The position numbers were made by a program, and so were the translations under genes. A stretch of DNA of 64,000 nt from positions 310,001-374,000 of the forward strand of contig NC_007354.1 of NCBI RefSeq assembly GCF_000012565.1. The letters run 5' to 3'. The notes below the pieces were generated by a model. That model was given only the letters and a program-made list of their open reading frames with translations, had not been told where the DNA came from and made no database searches. Below are positions 19,922 through 29,898 of this stretch, piece after piece (within the stretch, counting starts at the first letter, position 1; each line of letters begins with the position of its first letter). The stretch is from Ehrlichia canis str. Jake (lineage in GTDB: Bacteria; Pseudomonadota; Alphaproteobacteria; Rickettsiales; Anaplasmataceae).

Positions 19922-21083
19922 AATTTACCCATTAAAAATTGAAACCATACATGTTTATTAAATAATCAGTCTGCAAGCAAAGAATGCTGTGAAAATCGCC
20001 TCAATACATGCAATGTAAATCTACAATAAACAACAATTTAGAAACCCAATAAATAAAACTTTTGTAATTAATATTTTATACAGTTAATGAAATGATACTT
20101 AACTATTACGTAAATATATAGTATACAGTGGCAAGAATCAACTTATTTAATTTCTAATATCTGTAATCATATTAATGTTAATTTGATACTTGAGATAGAT
20201 ATTAAACATGCATGTTATACACTGATACATTTGTGTATAAAGTAAATGGTATTCCTACTTTTAATTAATAATTAATTAAAATATGTGAAATTATTTTTTA
20301 ACTTGTATGGTTGTAGTAGTTATCCTATAACTGTGATAAATGTGGTAAAAAATTTTATATAGTTTAATTTATTAAGCATTCACGCATATATTATTATAAG
20401 ATCTTGTAGTACTTTGTTATTAATGTGTGTTGCGTTTCTTGTTATCTGCACTAGATTTCAAGGATTCTTTATTATTAGGTATTTTGGATATATGCATGTG
20501 ATGTTGTGTAATCTGTGTATATATTGAGATTAGTGTTAGTAATACTGTTTTATTGTGAAGTTTTGTGTATTTTACTAAATTATTATTTGTTGTTTTATAA
20601 TGTCAAAATTAATATACATTTTTTAATTGGCTAAGTTTTATGAACATTTATTATATATTATTATTATAATATTATTTTAGTTTCTTGAATATTATTCATG
20701 TATTTGTCTGCTTTTTCATAATTTATGTTAATATACACTTTTGAAATTCTAAGAATATTTAAAAATATATTACTATTAATGAGTTTTTATTTTGTATTAC
20801 TCAAATGCCTGTTATTATTTATTATAGTAAAGTTAAAATGATTAGAGTATTCTGATTGTTTTGAATAATGTGGGGTTTGATATTGATTTTCTGATAACTT
20901 TACTAATCTAGTGTATTAAGTTGATGCATGTTTTTGTACAGTAACTTGGTAATATTAATGTTTTACATAAGGATATTATCACTTAATTAATATGTATTAC
21001 TTAGGAATCCTGTTAAGTAATCAATATAATAGGTTTGACATATTTGTGTAACTAGTATATTGATTATTAACAAAATCAAAATG
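19922..21083. other. 1.16-kb non-coding region
   Basis: Strongly AT-rich DNA between acpP and the tandem-repeat protein gene. I see no convincing gene, RNA or repeat array. It contains the upstream region of acpP-fabF and the 3' side of the repeat-protein gene. Confidence 0.4.
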
Positions 21084-22469
21084 TTATTTATTGATATTTT
21101 GGTTCTGTGTATTCACATGTTCAGCGTTAGGGTCATTTAATTCTGTATTAATAAGAGCTACTATATCTCTTGCTATACGTCTTAATAAGCTAGGTATTGC
21201 CTCTATATCTACTTCAACTGTTTCTGTATTATCACTTGAAACATGTGAACTATTATTTGAAATATCATTACTTTGATTACTAGGTTCTTCTAGTTCTTCC
21301 TGTTGTATTGCATCAGTAATATCTGTTTCTATTTGAGCATTTGGTTCTTCCTGTGTTGTGTTAACATGCAAATCTTTACGGTTTTCTATTAAAATACCAA
21401 CATTTTTTTCTGCTTGAATAATTGTGTTTCTTAGTATCTCTTGCTCAATATTGTTAATCTTGTTTTGTGTTTTAGCAATGGAATATCCTTTTAAGATGTC
21501 TTGCATGGCTGCACTATGGTCAATTAATACTCTAGGACGGCTTATATCATTATATATGTTGGCTTCTGCTAGTACTTGTTCACGTTTTTGTATCATATAT
21601 TCAATAGCTCTTTCTTCTTGAGTGATAAGACTTTCTGGATCTTCTGGATATATTTCATTGATATTTTGTAGTGTTACCATTGCATTAATGTTGGTTATTG
21701 CAGTGGCATTAGCTGCTTCTATCTGAGCATTTGGATTATCTGGTTCTTGCATTGCATCGGCAATAACTTCCTCTGCTTGAATATTTGGATTTACTTGTAT
21801 TTCTGGATTATTAATTAATTGTTCTTCGATATTAAGATTGTTGGCATTTTCTTCTATCGTATCGTTAATAATAATATTATCTTCAATTACGTTAGCTGCT
21901 TCTATCTGAACATTTGGATTATATGGTTCTTGTATTGCATCGGCAATGACTTCCTCTGCTTGGATATTTGGATTTACTTGTATTTCTGGATTATTAATTA
22001 ATTGTTCTTCGATATTAAGATTGTTGGCATTTTCTTCTATCGTATTGTTAATAATAATATTATCTTCAATTACGTTAGCTGCTTCTATCTGAGCATTTGG
22101 ATTATATGGTTCTTGTATTGCATCGGCAATAACTTCCTCTGCTTGAATATTTGGATTTACTTGTATTTCTGGATTATTAATTAATTGTTCTTCGATATTA
22201 AGATTGTTGTCATTTTCTTCTATCGTATCGTTAATAATATTATCTTCAGTTGCATTAGCTGCTTCTATCTGAGCATTTGGATTATATGGTTCTTGTATTG
22301 CATCGGCAATAACTTCCTCTGCTTGGATATTTGGATTTACTTGTATTTCTGGATTATTAATTAATTGTTCTTCGATATTGAGATTGTTGGCATTTTCTTC
22401 TGGACTATAGCTATTGTTGGCCCCTTGAAGTGTTTGTGTGATGTTATCATTTTGTGTTCTATTTAGCAT
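21084..22469 (-). CDS. Acidic tandem-repeat protein (candidate TRP-type effector)
   Basis: 461 residues, very acidic and Asn/Gln/Ile-rich, with no signal peptide and no transmembrane segment. After a 23-residue head come four near-identical units of 60-61 residues (about residues 24-83, 84-144, 145-205, 206-260), each with NNLNIEEQLINNPEIQVNPN then AEEVIADAIQEPYNPNAQIE and a variable ENIIINNTIEEN-like joint. The ~200-residue tail is not repetitive. Ehrlichia species secrete acidic tandem-repeat proteins (TRPs) through type I secretion into the host cell; this has that general form, but the repeat matches none I can name, so effector status is inference. It is divergent from the ankyrin gene. 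Confidence 0.75.
   Translation of the reverse strand: MLNRTQNDNITQTLQGANNSYSPEENANNLNIEEQLINNPEIQVNPNIQAEEVIADAIQEPYNPNAQIEAANATEDNIINDTIEENDNNLNIEEQLINNPEIQVNPNIQAEEVIADAIQEPYNPNAQIEAANVIEDNIIINNTIEENANNLNIEEQLINNPEIQVNPNIQAEEVIADAIQEPYNPNVQIEAANVIEDNIIINDTIEENANNLNIEEQLINNPEIQVNPNIQAEEVIADAMQEPDNPNAQIEAANATAITNINAMVTLQNINEIYPEDPESLITQEERAIEYMIQKREQVLAEANIYNDISRPRVLIDHSAAMQDILKGYSIAKTQNKINNIEQEILRNTIIQAEKNVGILIENRKDLHVNTTQEEPNAQIETDITDAIQQEELEEPSNQSNDISNNSSHVSSDNTETVEVDIEAIPSLLRRIARDIVALINTELNDPNAEHVNTQNQNINK
21690..22400 (-). repeat. 180/183-bp in-frame tandem repeat, four copies
   Basis: Coding repeats inside the 461-aa gene. Units are 183 bp, with one of 180 bp lacking a single codon. 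The copies differ at only a few positions (for example N-to-D before N, Y-to-D in the last copy), indicating recent expansion or homogenisation. Confidence 0.9.
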
Positions 22470-22841
22470 AATACTTCTTCCATAATATTAATAATTAAGT
22501 GTTTACCAATATATTAAAATCTTTTAAATATTAGATAACACTTTAATTTAACATTTATGAAAAATTAGTCAATATTTAATAAAAATGTTAAAAATCATAT
22601 CTTTTTTCTATAAAAAATAGTTAATAAATATATAGTTGTACTAAAAACTTATGTAGTTAATGTAGCTTATTAATATTTATTTACTATAAATTAAGTACTA
22701 TTGTTGTATTGGGTTCTGATGAAATATTAATTTAGTATGATTATTTAAAATCTATAATGTCTACTTTAGCACAATTATTAAGATATATTTCATAGTGTTA
22801 ACTTATGAAATATATCTCAAATTAAGATAAAGATAGTTGAT
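22470..22841. other. Divergent control region between TRP-like and ankyrin genes
   Basis: 372 bp that must hold both promoters. Apart from the inverted repeat at 22781-22817 I see no defined site. The ankyrin start is preceded only by weakly purine-rich AAAGATAGTTGAT. Confidence 0.45.
22781..22817. promoter_or_regulatory. Perfect 14-bp inverted repeat before the ankyrin gene
   Basis: AGATATATTTCATA (22781-22794) and TATGAAATATATCT (22804-22817) are exact reverse complements around a 9-bp spacer, ending 24 bp before the ankyrin ATG. It could be an operator, or a stem-loop in the 5' leader. Confidence 0.5.
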
Positions 22842-25643
22842 ATGTTAAATAATGGTACTAGTATATCGCAAGATGCAAATGATGATATAGTAGACAGTTT
22901 ATCTGATAATAATGATGGTCATAGTAAAATTGTGTTGTCCGAATTAGATCTTGCAAAATTAAATCAAGTAAAAACACAAGGAATACCTTCTAATCGATTA
23001 CATCCTCTAAACAGATTGTTGGCTGATGCTTCATTAACTAATAACTTTTCCACATTTTTTAAAGAACTTTCATCATTTTTGAGGTGTGGGAAAAAAAAGA
23101 GGATTAAACAATGTTGTCAGTTTGTTATATTTAAAAATGAAAAAGGACATTACAGTATTGAAGGTAGTGTTAGTTCAATATATTCAAATCACGCTTTAGC
23201 AAAACAAGTTTTACAAGGTCAGCTTTATGTATGTGATCTTGGTAGTTTAGCGTTGGTATTTCCTGATAATTCAGAAGAAAGGGAAGCTTTTTTGACATTG
23301 ATCTTTAATAGTACTTTTAGTCAAAAAAAGACTGAAATAAGTGAATTTGAAATCAAGTGTTTTAGTAATGATGTTGTAAACTATAATGCTATACATTTCA
23401 ATACAGAATCTCTGCAGTATGCGTTAGAACATGAAGATGTACAAGCAGTTAAAGTAATATCTGGTTTTTTAAACAAACTTAAAGAACGCGATAATGTATT
23501 GAAAAGAGTAATTGAAAATGCGTTAATTAAAGTAATACAGCAAAGAAATAACGTTTCTGATAATCTTTTAGAATGTATTAATTGTCTTCTAGATATCAAA
23601 ATTGAAAGTTTTGATTTAGATGCTGAAGAAAATCAACTTGTTGCAGAAAAATTGAGACACTTTACTCGCATTGTGTGTGGAGATGATGTGTTGTTGTCTA
23701 GAATATGTAAAGCAGCGTATGAAAATATAGTAAAGGTTGTATGCTTAGTTGAATTAGAAGAAGCAAAAAGAATTAAATCAGAATATGTGAAATCCGGTTT
23801 GTTAGAGACTTACTATTACCATGATAGGGATATGCGGCTAGTTAATATGTACTATGGTCCAGATAAGGATAATATTCTCTTTGTATTAGTACAATCAGAT
23901 AGCATAGGTCTATTAAGGCTTCTGTTTGAGAAGTATAAACTAGATGTTAATACTGTGAATGCTTACGGTTATACAGTACTACATTTTGCAGCTTTGTATA
24001 ATGCAAAAAGATGTGCAAAGTTTTTGTTGGAGAGTGAGTCAAAAATTTTTCATCAACCTGCTAAATCTCAATTAACGCCATTTCATTTAGCTGCAGGTTC
24101 TAATGCATTGAGTGTGTTAAAGTTGTTAGCGAGGCATAAGCCAGATGCTATATATGATAAAGATAGTATGGGCAGAAATATTATGCATCATGCTGCTATT
24201 GGTGGTGCTCTTGATACTCTATTATATAGTCTGAGTCTTGGTATAGATGTTAATGCTCAAGCAATTGTACGTGATGATAATGGTGAAATAGATGAACTGA
24301 TGAATGCTGGTAGAAGTTGTACAGCATTACATTTTGCGATTGAAGAAGGGAAATTAGGTGTAGTAAATTGTTTGTTATCATGTCGTGATATAGATTTATC
24401 GATTGAAAATAGTGAAGGTTGTACTCCTATAACTACTGTAGATCATAATGGTGGTAATTTATTGCATCAGTGTGTTTTGTTTAATGATGTGGGACTGTTA
24501 ACAAAAGTTTTAAGATTAGGTTGGCAGGGCGTTATTTTAGAAAAGAATTGTGCAGGTCAGACTGCTTTTGATCTTGCTATTAAGCATGGCAGAACTGTAT
24601 GTGCTGGACTATTGTTACCGATTTTATGCGAACAACTAAAATGTAAAGGTAGTGAATGGAAGAAAATTTTTGAAAATAGCGATAGTAATGGCGATACTTT
24701 ATTACATCAAGCTATATTATCACGTAATGTTACTTTAGTGAAAAAAATACTATCTTTTCATGATATTAGATTGATGGATGTAAATAAAGATAATGAAACT
24801 CCTTTAGATATAGCAATAAAAGTTGGTAGTGCTGAGATTATAAGTCTTCTAATTAAAGATAATAGGCAAAGTTTGATTTCTGAAAGTGGTAGTAGCTATA
24901 TAATGAAATTAATGAATAAAGGGTTAATGACAAGAGGAATTTATCAAATTATTAAGAGTAGGTGCTTGAAAAAAAAGAGGTGTAGTTATGCTAAATTAGG
25001 TGTATCATTTATATTGACTTTTGTACTAATCACATGTATTGCAGTATTTTGTATTCTGAAATATAACCAGGAACTACAAAATGCATTTGGCATAGATGGC
25101 AATACACAAATATTTTTTATTGCTATTACTGTCTTTTTACTATCTGTAATTTGTGTAGGATGTTGTTTATTTGCTACATATCATATTAGATTGACAGAAC
25201 GTGAAAAATTGTTGCGTATTGAAATTAGTGATACTCACTTTTCTACAGCTGCGAATAGTTCAGTTTCTGCTGCTTCTGTTAGTAGTGAATATATAGATGC
25301 ACGTCAATCATCTTCAGCGTCATCTACTGAAGGAAGTGGTGAGAGAGAAATGCAAAATGAAATAGTAAAAACACACCAAGACGCCAGCAAACTAGAAAGA
25401 TTAACATTAAAGAATAATGCTTTTACTGAAGGAAGTGGTGAGAGAGAAATGCAAAATGAAATAGTAAAAACACACCAAGACGCCAGCAAACTAGAAAGAT
25501 TAACATTAAAGAATAATGCTTTACAAGAAAGGTGTGGTAATATGCACAGAAGGCCATCAAAACTAATACACCCACAAGTTTTATCTTCTACAGAATTAGC
25601 AGAACAAGGGCGATGTGATATTACTTTAACTTCTCTTCACTAA
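22842..25643 (+). CDS. Ankyrin-repeat protein with C-terminal membrane segments
   Basis: 933 residues. The N-terminal ~340 residues are non-repetitive and unrecognised. About seven or eight ankyrin repeats follow (residues ~350-675), with clear [76 protein letters not shown] and [19 protein letters not shown]. Two transmembrane helices come at ~716-740 and ~756-780. The tail contains two exact 33-residue repeats (from [13 protein letters not shown], residues ~829-861 and 862-894). Ankyrin proteins of Ehrlichia and Anaplasma (Ank200, AnkA) are secreted effectors, but the two membrane helices are more like a membrane-anchored or inclusion-membrane form. The target is unknown. The 3' end overlaps rpmG by 23 bp, tail to tail. 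Confidence 0.85.
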   Translation: MLNNGTSISQDANDDIVDSLSDNNDGHSKIVLSELDLAKLNQVKTQGIPSNRLHPLNRLLADASLTNNFSTFFKELSSFLRCGKKKRIKQCCQFVIFKNEKGHYSIEGSVSSIYSNHALAKQVLQGQLYVCDLGSLALVFPDNSEEREAFLTLIFNSTFSQKKTEISEFEIKCFSNDVVNYNAIHFNTESLQYALEHEDVQAVKVISGFLNKLKERDNVLKRVIENALIKVIQQRNNVSDNLLECINCLLDIKIESFDLDAEENQLVAEKLRHFTRIVCGDDVLLSRICKAAYENIVKVVCLVELEEAKRIKSEYVKSGLLETYYYHDRDMRLVNMYYGPDKDNILFVLVQSDSIGLLRLLFEKYKLDVNTVNAYGYTVLHFAALYNAKRCAKFLLESESKIFHQPAKSQLTPFHLAAGSNALSVLKLLARHKPDAIYDKDSMGRNIMHHAAIGGALDTLLYSLSLGIDVNAQAIVRDDNGEIDELMNAGRSCTALHFAIEEGKLGVVNCLLSCRDIDLSIENSEGCTPITTVDHNGGNLLHQCVLFNDVGLLTKVLRLGWQGVILEKNCAGQTAFDLAIKHGRTVCAGLLLPILCEQLKCKGSEWKKIFENSDSNGDTLLHQAILSRNVTLVKKILSFHDIRLMDVNKDNETPLDIAIKVGSAEIISLLIKDNRQSLISESGSSYIMKLMNKGLMTRGIYQIIKSRCLKKKRCSYAKLGVSFILTFVLITCIAVFCILKYNQELQNAFGIDGNTQIFFIAITVFLLSVICVGCCLFATYHIRLTEREKLLRIEISDTHFSTAANSSVSAASVSSEYIDARQSSSASSTEGSGEREMQNEIVKTHQDASKLERLTLKNNAFTEGSGEREMQNEIVKTHQDASKLERLTLKNNALQERCGNMHRRPSKLIHPQVLSSTELAEQGRCDITLTSLH
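25326..25522 (+). repeat. 99-bp in-frame tandem repeat, two copies
   Basis: ACTGAAGGAAGTGGTGAGAG begins at 25326 and again at 25425. The 99-bp units are identical across almost their whole length and keep the frame (33 codons). They are a likely length-variable site in the ankyrin protein. Confidence 0.9.
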
Positions 25644-25791
25644 ACAGTACGTGCTTTCTTACTACAGGGTCATACTTGCGAAAAGAGAGTTTGTTAATTA
25701 ACTTTTTAGGATTGCGCTTTTTTACATAGAAAAAACCAGTTTTTGCACTGCTTGCTAGTTTCACAAGTAAAGTAGAACCTTTTTTAGCCAT
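25621..25791 (-). CDS. rpmG: 50S ribosomal protein L33
   Basis: A 56-codon gene on the - strand, translated by hand from the ATG at 25789-25791: it opens [20 protein letters not shown] and continues [20 protein letters not shown], then [16 protein letters not shown]. This is the L33 form without the zinc cysteines. The residues KNPK/KLxxRKYDPVxRKHVLFxExK are the family's signature. Its last 23 bp overlap the 3' end of the ankyrin gene in antisense, leaving no room for a terminator between them. Confidence 0.96.
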   Translation of the reverse strand: MAKKGSTLLVKLASSAKTGFFYVKKRNPKKLINKLSFRKYDPVVRKHVLFSEEKLK

Positions 25792-25958
25792 AAACAACAA
25801 GTAACTTAAGTGATAACCTGTTAAGCATATTAATAAATTGCTTACTAGTCAAGTAACTATTTGTTGTTAGTGATATTAAATATTAATCAACATTAATTAT
25901 ATTTTGTATTTTCTTTTTATCAGTTAAAATATAGAATTTTAGCTTTAACTAGTAGTGT

Positions 25959-26672
25959 TTGTTTATGTTAGTTTCTTGGCTTCAAATCTTGATTAAAATT
26001 ATAGGTAAGATATTACCAACTAGATTAATAAGCACTTTTTTAGGTACAGGATATTTACCAGCATGGCAAAGTCATTGGGCTGCGGTATTATCTTTAATAT
26101 TAGCTTATATATTATTTTATTTGATATATGGAATGTATTATGTACAGTATGGATTGTTAGTCACAGCTGCTGTGATAGCTGCATTTTTTTTTAAAATATC
26201 TTTAGTACTTGTTGTAGTTGCTATAATATCAATCTTTATATTTCAGTCTCATAGTTCTGCTGATAGTAGAACTGATATTATAGTAGTACAAATAGCATTA
26301 GGGCAACTTTTGGTTGTTGCATTAGCTATGCCTGCAATACTTGCAGTATATAACTACTTATCGATATTTTATGGAAGAATATGTGAGGGTATTTTTATAT
26401 GTCCTACTTGGTTTAATGAATTTATGCGTTTTTTAATATTTTTTTTGATACCATTTGTCTTTTTTAATATAATTGAGATAATAAAACCTTGGCCTATCTC
26501 TAATTTTCAAATATCATATAATAATTGTTTTTCTATAGTATCTGAAGGTTTAATATTAGTACTTTATACGTTGTTGGTTATGTATCTTGCTGCATTTATA
26601 TGTTTTGACTTAACTGTTCATGATGCAGTAGCACTGAATGAATATATTTTTACTTTGATGAGATTCAGGTAA
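25959..26672 (+). CDS. Degenerate phosphatidylglycerophosphatase A-like membrane protein
   Basis: 237-residue polytopic protein whose layout follows PgpA: an N-terminal STFLGTGYLPAWQSHWAAVLS in place of GTG-x-xP-APGT-GSL, and a C-terminal FNIIEIIKPWPISNF that matches the PgpA F-(K/R)-x-x-D-I-x-KPWPI motif closely. The acidic catalytic residues are not kept. The usual IVxDExxG region reads DIIVVQIALGQ, and the GIMxDDxxAG motif reads FSIVSEGLILV. It may be an inactive relative, or a fast-evolving enzyme. It is first in a tight operon: dsbB begins 4 bp after its stop. PgpA normally makes phosphatidylglycerol from its phosphate. Confidence 0.6.
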   Translation: MFMLVSWLQILIKIIGKILPTRLISTFLGTGYLPAWQSHWAAVLSLILAYILFYLIYGMYYVQYGLLVTAAVIAAFFFKISLVLVVVAIISIFIFQSHSSADSRTDIIVVQIALGQLLVVALAMPAILAVYNYLSIFYGRICEGIFICPTWFNEFMRFLIFFLIPFVFFNIIEIIKPWPISNFQISYNNCFSIVSEGLILVLYTLLVMYLAAFICFDLTVHDAVALNEYIFTLMRFR

Positions 26673-26676
26673 GATA

Positions 26677-27156
26677 ATGGGTATAGTAAAAAATTACGGT
26701 GTAACTTTACTTTTTATAGCAAGTGTTGTTGCACTATCTGTAGCATATATAAGTCAATATTTATTTGGTATGCTTCCTTGTAAATTGTGTTTATATGAGC
26801 GTATACCATACTTTATTAATATTGGATTGTTTATTGTCTATTTGTTTAAGCCTTCCAAAATAGTGTTTTTTGTCATGTGTTTGTGTTATGTGTGTAATAT
26901 ATTCATTTCAGGTTATCATGTTGCTCTTGAACATGATTGGGTAGCAGATATTGTAGGGTGTACAGACAATACACAATCTTTGAGTTTTGAAGATATTAAA
27001 AGTTCTTTACTGGATGTGAATGTAATAGTATCCTGTGCTCGTCCTAGTGTTGTATTTATGGGTTTGTCTATGGCAGAATGCAATCTTATATATTGTGTAT
27101 TATGTTTTACATTAGGTATTCATTTATTTGTGAAGCAATATGTTACAAGAAAATAG
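26677..27156 (+). CDS. dsbB: Disulfide bond formation protein DsbB
   Basis: Inner-membrane quinone reductase that reoxidises DsbA. 159 residues with four hydrophobic helices. The first periplasmic loop carries Cys35-x-x-Cys38 in LPCKLCLYERIPYF, the family hallmark. The second loop carries Cys95 (VGCTDN) and Cys120 (VSCARP), matching the second redox pair. The gene lies 4 bp after the pgpA-like gene and overlaps coq7 by 17 bp. Coupling to coq7 makes sense, since DsbB passes electrons to ubiquinone. A decayed copy of its 3' half lies at 28410-28640. Confidence 0.9.
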   Translation: MGIVKNYGVTLLFIASVVALSVAYISQYLFGMLPCKLCLYERIPYFINIGLFIVYLFKPSKIVFFVMCLCYVCNIFISGYHVALEHDWVADIVGCTDNTQSLSFEDIKSSLLDVNVIVSCARPSVVFMGLSMAECNLIYCVLCFTLGIHLFVKQYVTRK

Positions 27157-27652
27157 TCTATTAGAACAGTCTATTCGTGTAAATCATGCTGGAGAATATG
27201 GGGCAGTGTGTATATACTCTGGTCAAGAGTTAGTTTTTCGTAAAATGTCTATTGGTAAGAAAATTTCAGAAATGAAAAAGCAGGAACAGCAACATTTTAG
27301 TTATTTTAATTCTGTGATGAAAGATAGAAAAATACGTCCTACTGTTTTTTTACCAATATGGCATGTTATGGGAGTAATGTTAGGTATTACTACAGCTTTG
27401 ATAGGGGAAGATGCTGCTATGGCGTGTACTGTTGCTGTAGAAGAAGTAATCAGTGATCATTATCAAGATCAAATTACTACTTTAGATGATGGTGAGTTGA
27501 AAGATAAGATTATACAATTTCGTAATGAAGAAATAGAACATCATGATACTGCTATGTGTCATAATTCTGGTAATGCTGGTAACTATAATGTCTTATCTTT
27601 TTTTATAAAGAAAGCATGTAAGGTTGCTATTTGTATTTCTAAAGTTATATAG
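27140..27652 (+). CDS. coq7: Demethoxyubiquinone hydroxylase Coq7
   Basis: Diiron monooxygenase for the last ring hydroxylation of ubiquinone synthesis. The 170-residue protein has the EXXH-type iron ligands in order: RVNHAGEYGAV, KKQEQQHFSYF, GEDAAMACTVAVEEVISDHY and FRNEEIEHHDTA. HVMGVMLGITTALIGE is a conserved helix. The start ATG overlaps dsbB by 17 bp, so translation is probably coupled. Decayed fragments of it lie downstream, at 27865-27925 (3' end) and 28640-28745 (5' end). Confidence 0.94.
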   Translation: MLQENSLLEQSIRVNHAGEYGAVCIYSGQELVFRKMSIGKKISEMKKQEQQHFSYFNSVMKDRKIRPTVFLPIWHVMGVMLGITTALIGEDAAMACTVAVEEVISDHYQDQITTLDDGELKDKIIQFRNEEIEHHDTAMCHNSGNAGNYNVLSFFIKKACKVAICISKVI

Positions 27653-27864
27653 TTCTTTATAGTACTGATACTCACTTAGTGTAAATGTACTGTAGTGTTG
27701 TGTAAATTATTTTCCTTCTATATAGTTATTGATGTTGTTTTGAATATAAAGTCTGTAGTTATTGTACTTATTATAAAGTATATCAAAAGTTTTAAAACTG
27801 TAATGTTAGTTGGTGAATCTTATATATAAATAGTTAATATTACTGTTCAGTAATTGTGTAAAAC

Positions 27865-27925
27865 TAAAGATCATGGTTCTGGTAACACTATATATGATTA
27901 ATATCTTATCTTTTTTTATGGTAAT
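27865..27925 (+). pseudogene. Decayed copy of the coq7 3' region
   Basis: GGTTCTGGTAACACTATATA, then CTTATCTTTTTTTATGGTAA, parallels AATTCTGGTAATGCTGGTAA, then CTTATCTTTTTTTATAAAGA of coq7 (27560-27612), about 310 bp upstream. It is short and diverged, and has no frame. Confidence 0.4.
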
Positions 27926-28049
27926 TCTATTAGTGTATTATGTGTGTTTCTGAGTTATGTGGTACTGTAGTTTTACTTAAAATATAGGAATGTATTAAAG
28001 CAACAGAAGATGAATTATTTTAAGTAGTACAGTTGTGAAGATTCTGATA

Positions 28050-28280
28050 CGTTTTTGTAATATATTAATTATCTGCTAATTTAGAGGATAAAGAATATTC
28101 ATCTGCTGTTGCAAAGATACTTTTGTATTGTATGTAATGATGATATGTTATTATCTAGAATATGTAAAATTCAAAATATAGTAAAGGTTGTATATAAGAA
28201 AAGAAATATACCCAGTATTATTATGTGAATCTGTTTTGGTGATGATTTGTGTAAAGTCTAATTGATATATGATTACCATG
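28050..28280 (+). pseudogene. Decayed fragment of an ankyrin-gene copy
   Basis: TTATCTAGAATATGTAAAAT followed by AATATAGTAAAGGTTGTAT (28151-28193) closely matches the ankyrin gene at 23694-23741. Weaker similarity extends both ways, roughly to 28050 and 28280 (source about 23570-23830). Indels destroy the frame. The source lies in the non-ankyrin N-terminal half of that gene. Confidence 0.6.
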
Positions 28281-28409
28281 GTGCTAAGTGTTATATTAAA
28301 AATAATGTTGTTTTATAAAAGTACCTAGCTGGTCTTATTGTATGTGTAAGTGACTTTTTTATTGTGTTTTATTAAAAGCTATTAGTGCTTTAACATAAAT
28401 ATTTTAAAG

Positions 28410-28745
28410 TGCATTGGTTGCTTTTTTGATCTTGCAGATATTGTAGGGTACACAGATAATACATACTCTTTGAGTTTTGATGATATTAAAGTTTTTTATT
28501 GAATGTGAAATAATAGTATCCTGTGCTTGTCCTGGTGTTGTATTTAGGGATTGTCTATGAAGAATACAATCTTTATATAATGTGTACTATGTTTACATTA
28601 GGCATTCATTTTATTTATGAGCAATATTTTACAAGGAAATAATCTATTAGAGTGTCTATCTGGTAAATCATGCTAGAGTGACATATAACTGTGCTCAAGA
28701 ATTAGTTTTTTGTGAAATTAAGTTGGAAAAATTATCTCTATGTCG
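28410..28745 (+). pseudogene. Decayed copy of the dsbB 3' half and coq7 5' end
   Basis: From GCAGATATTGTAGGGTACAC (28434) the sequence follows dsbB from 26950 (GCAGATATTGTAGGGTGTAC) through its stop and on into the first ~45 codons of coq7, keeping the original junction TTACAAGGAAATAATCTATT. Several single-base indels and substitutions break every frame. Source is about 26915-27275. Confidence 0.85.
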
Positions 28746-28794
28746 CTTTGTCTTGTCATTTTTTAGGTAGATATTTATAAATATTTTTTGGTGC

Positions 28795-29898
28795 TTAACA
28801 TATCCACCCACCACCGAGCATTCTATCTCCATCATATACAACACATGCTTGCCCAGGAGTTACTGTACAATATGTATCTTGTAGTATTACAGTTGCCTTG
28901 TTCATGTCATTTGGGTAGATGATTGCTGTACTACCGGAGTGGGATGATCTTAATTTTACTTTTACACTTAGTCCACTGTATGGAATTTTATCTTTAAGTA
29001 GCCAGTTTATGTCTTCTATGTGTAATTTGTTTTGCAATAATGCGGATTTTGGACCTACTGTTACTTCATTGGTGTCTGGGTTTAATTTTGTAACATATAA
29101 TGGTTCTTTGGATGCTAATCCAATACCTCTTCTTTGTCCAATTGTGAAGTTTACTATACCATTATGTTCTCCTAATATATTTCCATTGGTATCTATAATG
29201 TGACCTTTTTTTACAGTTTGTGGTCTTAGGTGTGCAATTGTATTTTTATATGTGTCTGTGACAAAACATATATTTTGACTATCTGGTTTGGCTGCTACTG
29301 ACAAGTTAAAGTACTTTGCTAATTTTCTTATGTTATCTTTATGAAAATTTCCTAATGGGAACCTAAGAAACTTTAGCTGTTCTATTGTAGTTGCAAATAA
29401 AAAATAACTTTGATCTTTTTTTGTGTCTTTACTTGAGTATACATATATCTCATCATCTTGTTCTACTTTTCTGATGTAATGGCCAGTTACTAGAACATCT
29501 GCACCAAGTGATTTAGTTGTGTTGAGTAAATCTCTAAATTTGATAACTTGGTTACATTTTACACATGGTATGGGTGTTTTCCCTTGTGTATAGGTGTCTA
29601 TAAAGTTTTCTATTACTTCTTCTCTAAATGCTTTTTCATAGTTGAGAGTGTAGTGAGGGAAACCCATACTTGATGCGACTTGTTTTGCATCTTGAGTATC
29701 TGTGCTGCCACAACATCCTCCTTTCCCACTGGTATTATTGTATAGTTGTAAAGTGATACCAATAACTTTGTATCCTAATTTATGAAGTAATGCTGCTGCT
29801 ACTGAACTATCAACGCCACCAGACATAGCAACAACTACAGTTGTTGATGAAGGTGACTTATTTTTAACGAGTGGGTCTATTTTAAAATCATCAAGCAT
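28795..29898 (-). CDS. mnmA: tRNA-specific 2-thiouridylase MnmA
   Basis: ATP-pyrophosphatase that thiolates U34 of tRNA-Lys, Glu and Gln. 367 residues. The PP-loop is [16 protein letters not shown] (about residues 23-38). The two catalytic cysteines are in [14 protein letters not shown] and DSQNICFV. The tRNA-binding and C-terminal beta domain show [19 protein letters not shown] and [25 protein letters not shown] (GGCCGS) insert near the loop is typical of alphaproteobacterial forms. It has no close operon partner; the sulfur donor system is not in the window. Confidence 0.96.
   Translation of the reverse strand: MLDDFKIDPLVKNKSPSSTTVVVAMSGGVDSSVAAALLHKLGYKVIGITLQLYNNTSGKGGCCGSTDTQDAKQVASSMGFPHYTLNYEKAFREEVIENFIDTYTQGKTPIPCVKCNQVIKFRDLLNTTKSLGADVLVTGHYIRKVEQDDEIYVYSSKDTKKDQSYFLFATTIEQLKFLRFPLGNFHKDNIRKLAKYFNLSVAAKPDSQNICFVTDTYKNTIAHLRPQTVKKGHIIDTNGNILGEHNGIVNFTIGQRRGIGLASKEPLYVTKLNPDTNEVTVGPKSALLQNKLHIEDINWLLKDKIPYSGLSVKVKLRSSHSGSTAIIYPNDMNKATVILQDTYCTVTPGQACVVYDGDRMLGGGWIC

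Larger units (their letters stand above)
27653..28794. other. 1.1-kb graveyard of decayed local duplicates
   Basis: No intact gene. It contains recognisable relics of the neighbouring coq7, ank and dsbB-coq7 genes, listed separately, with uninterpretable AT-rich sequence between them. Confidence 0.6.

Noticed and set aside
21819-22184. Two 60-codon + strand frames repeating in register
   Set aside because: Antisense images of the 183-bp coding repeats; their repetition follows from the real - strand gene.
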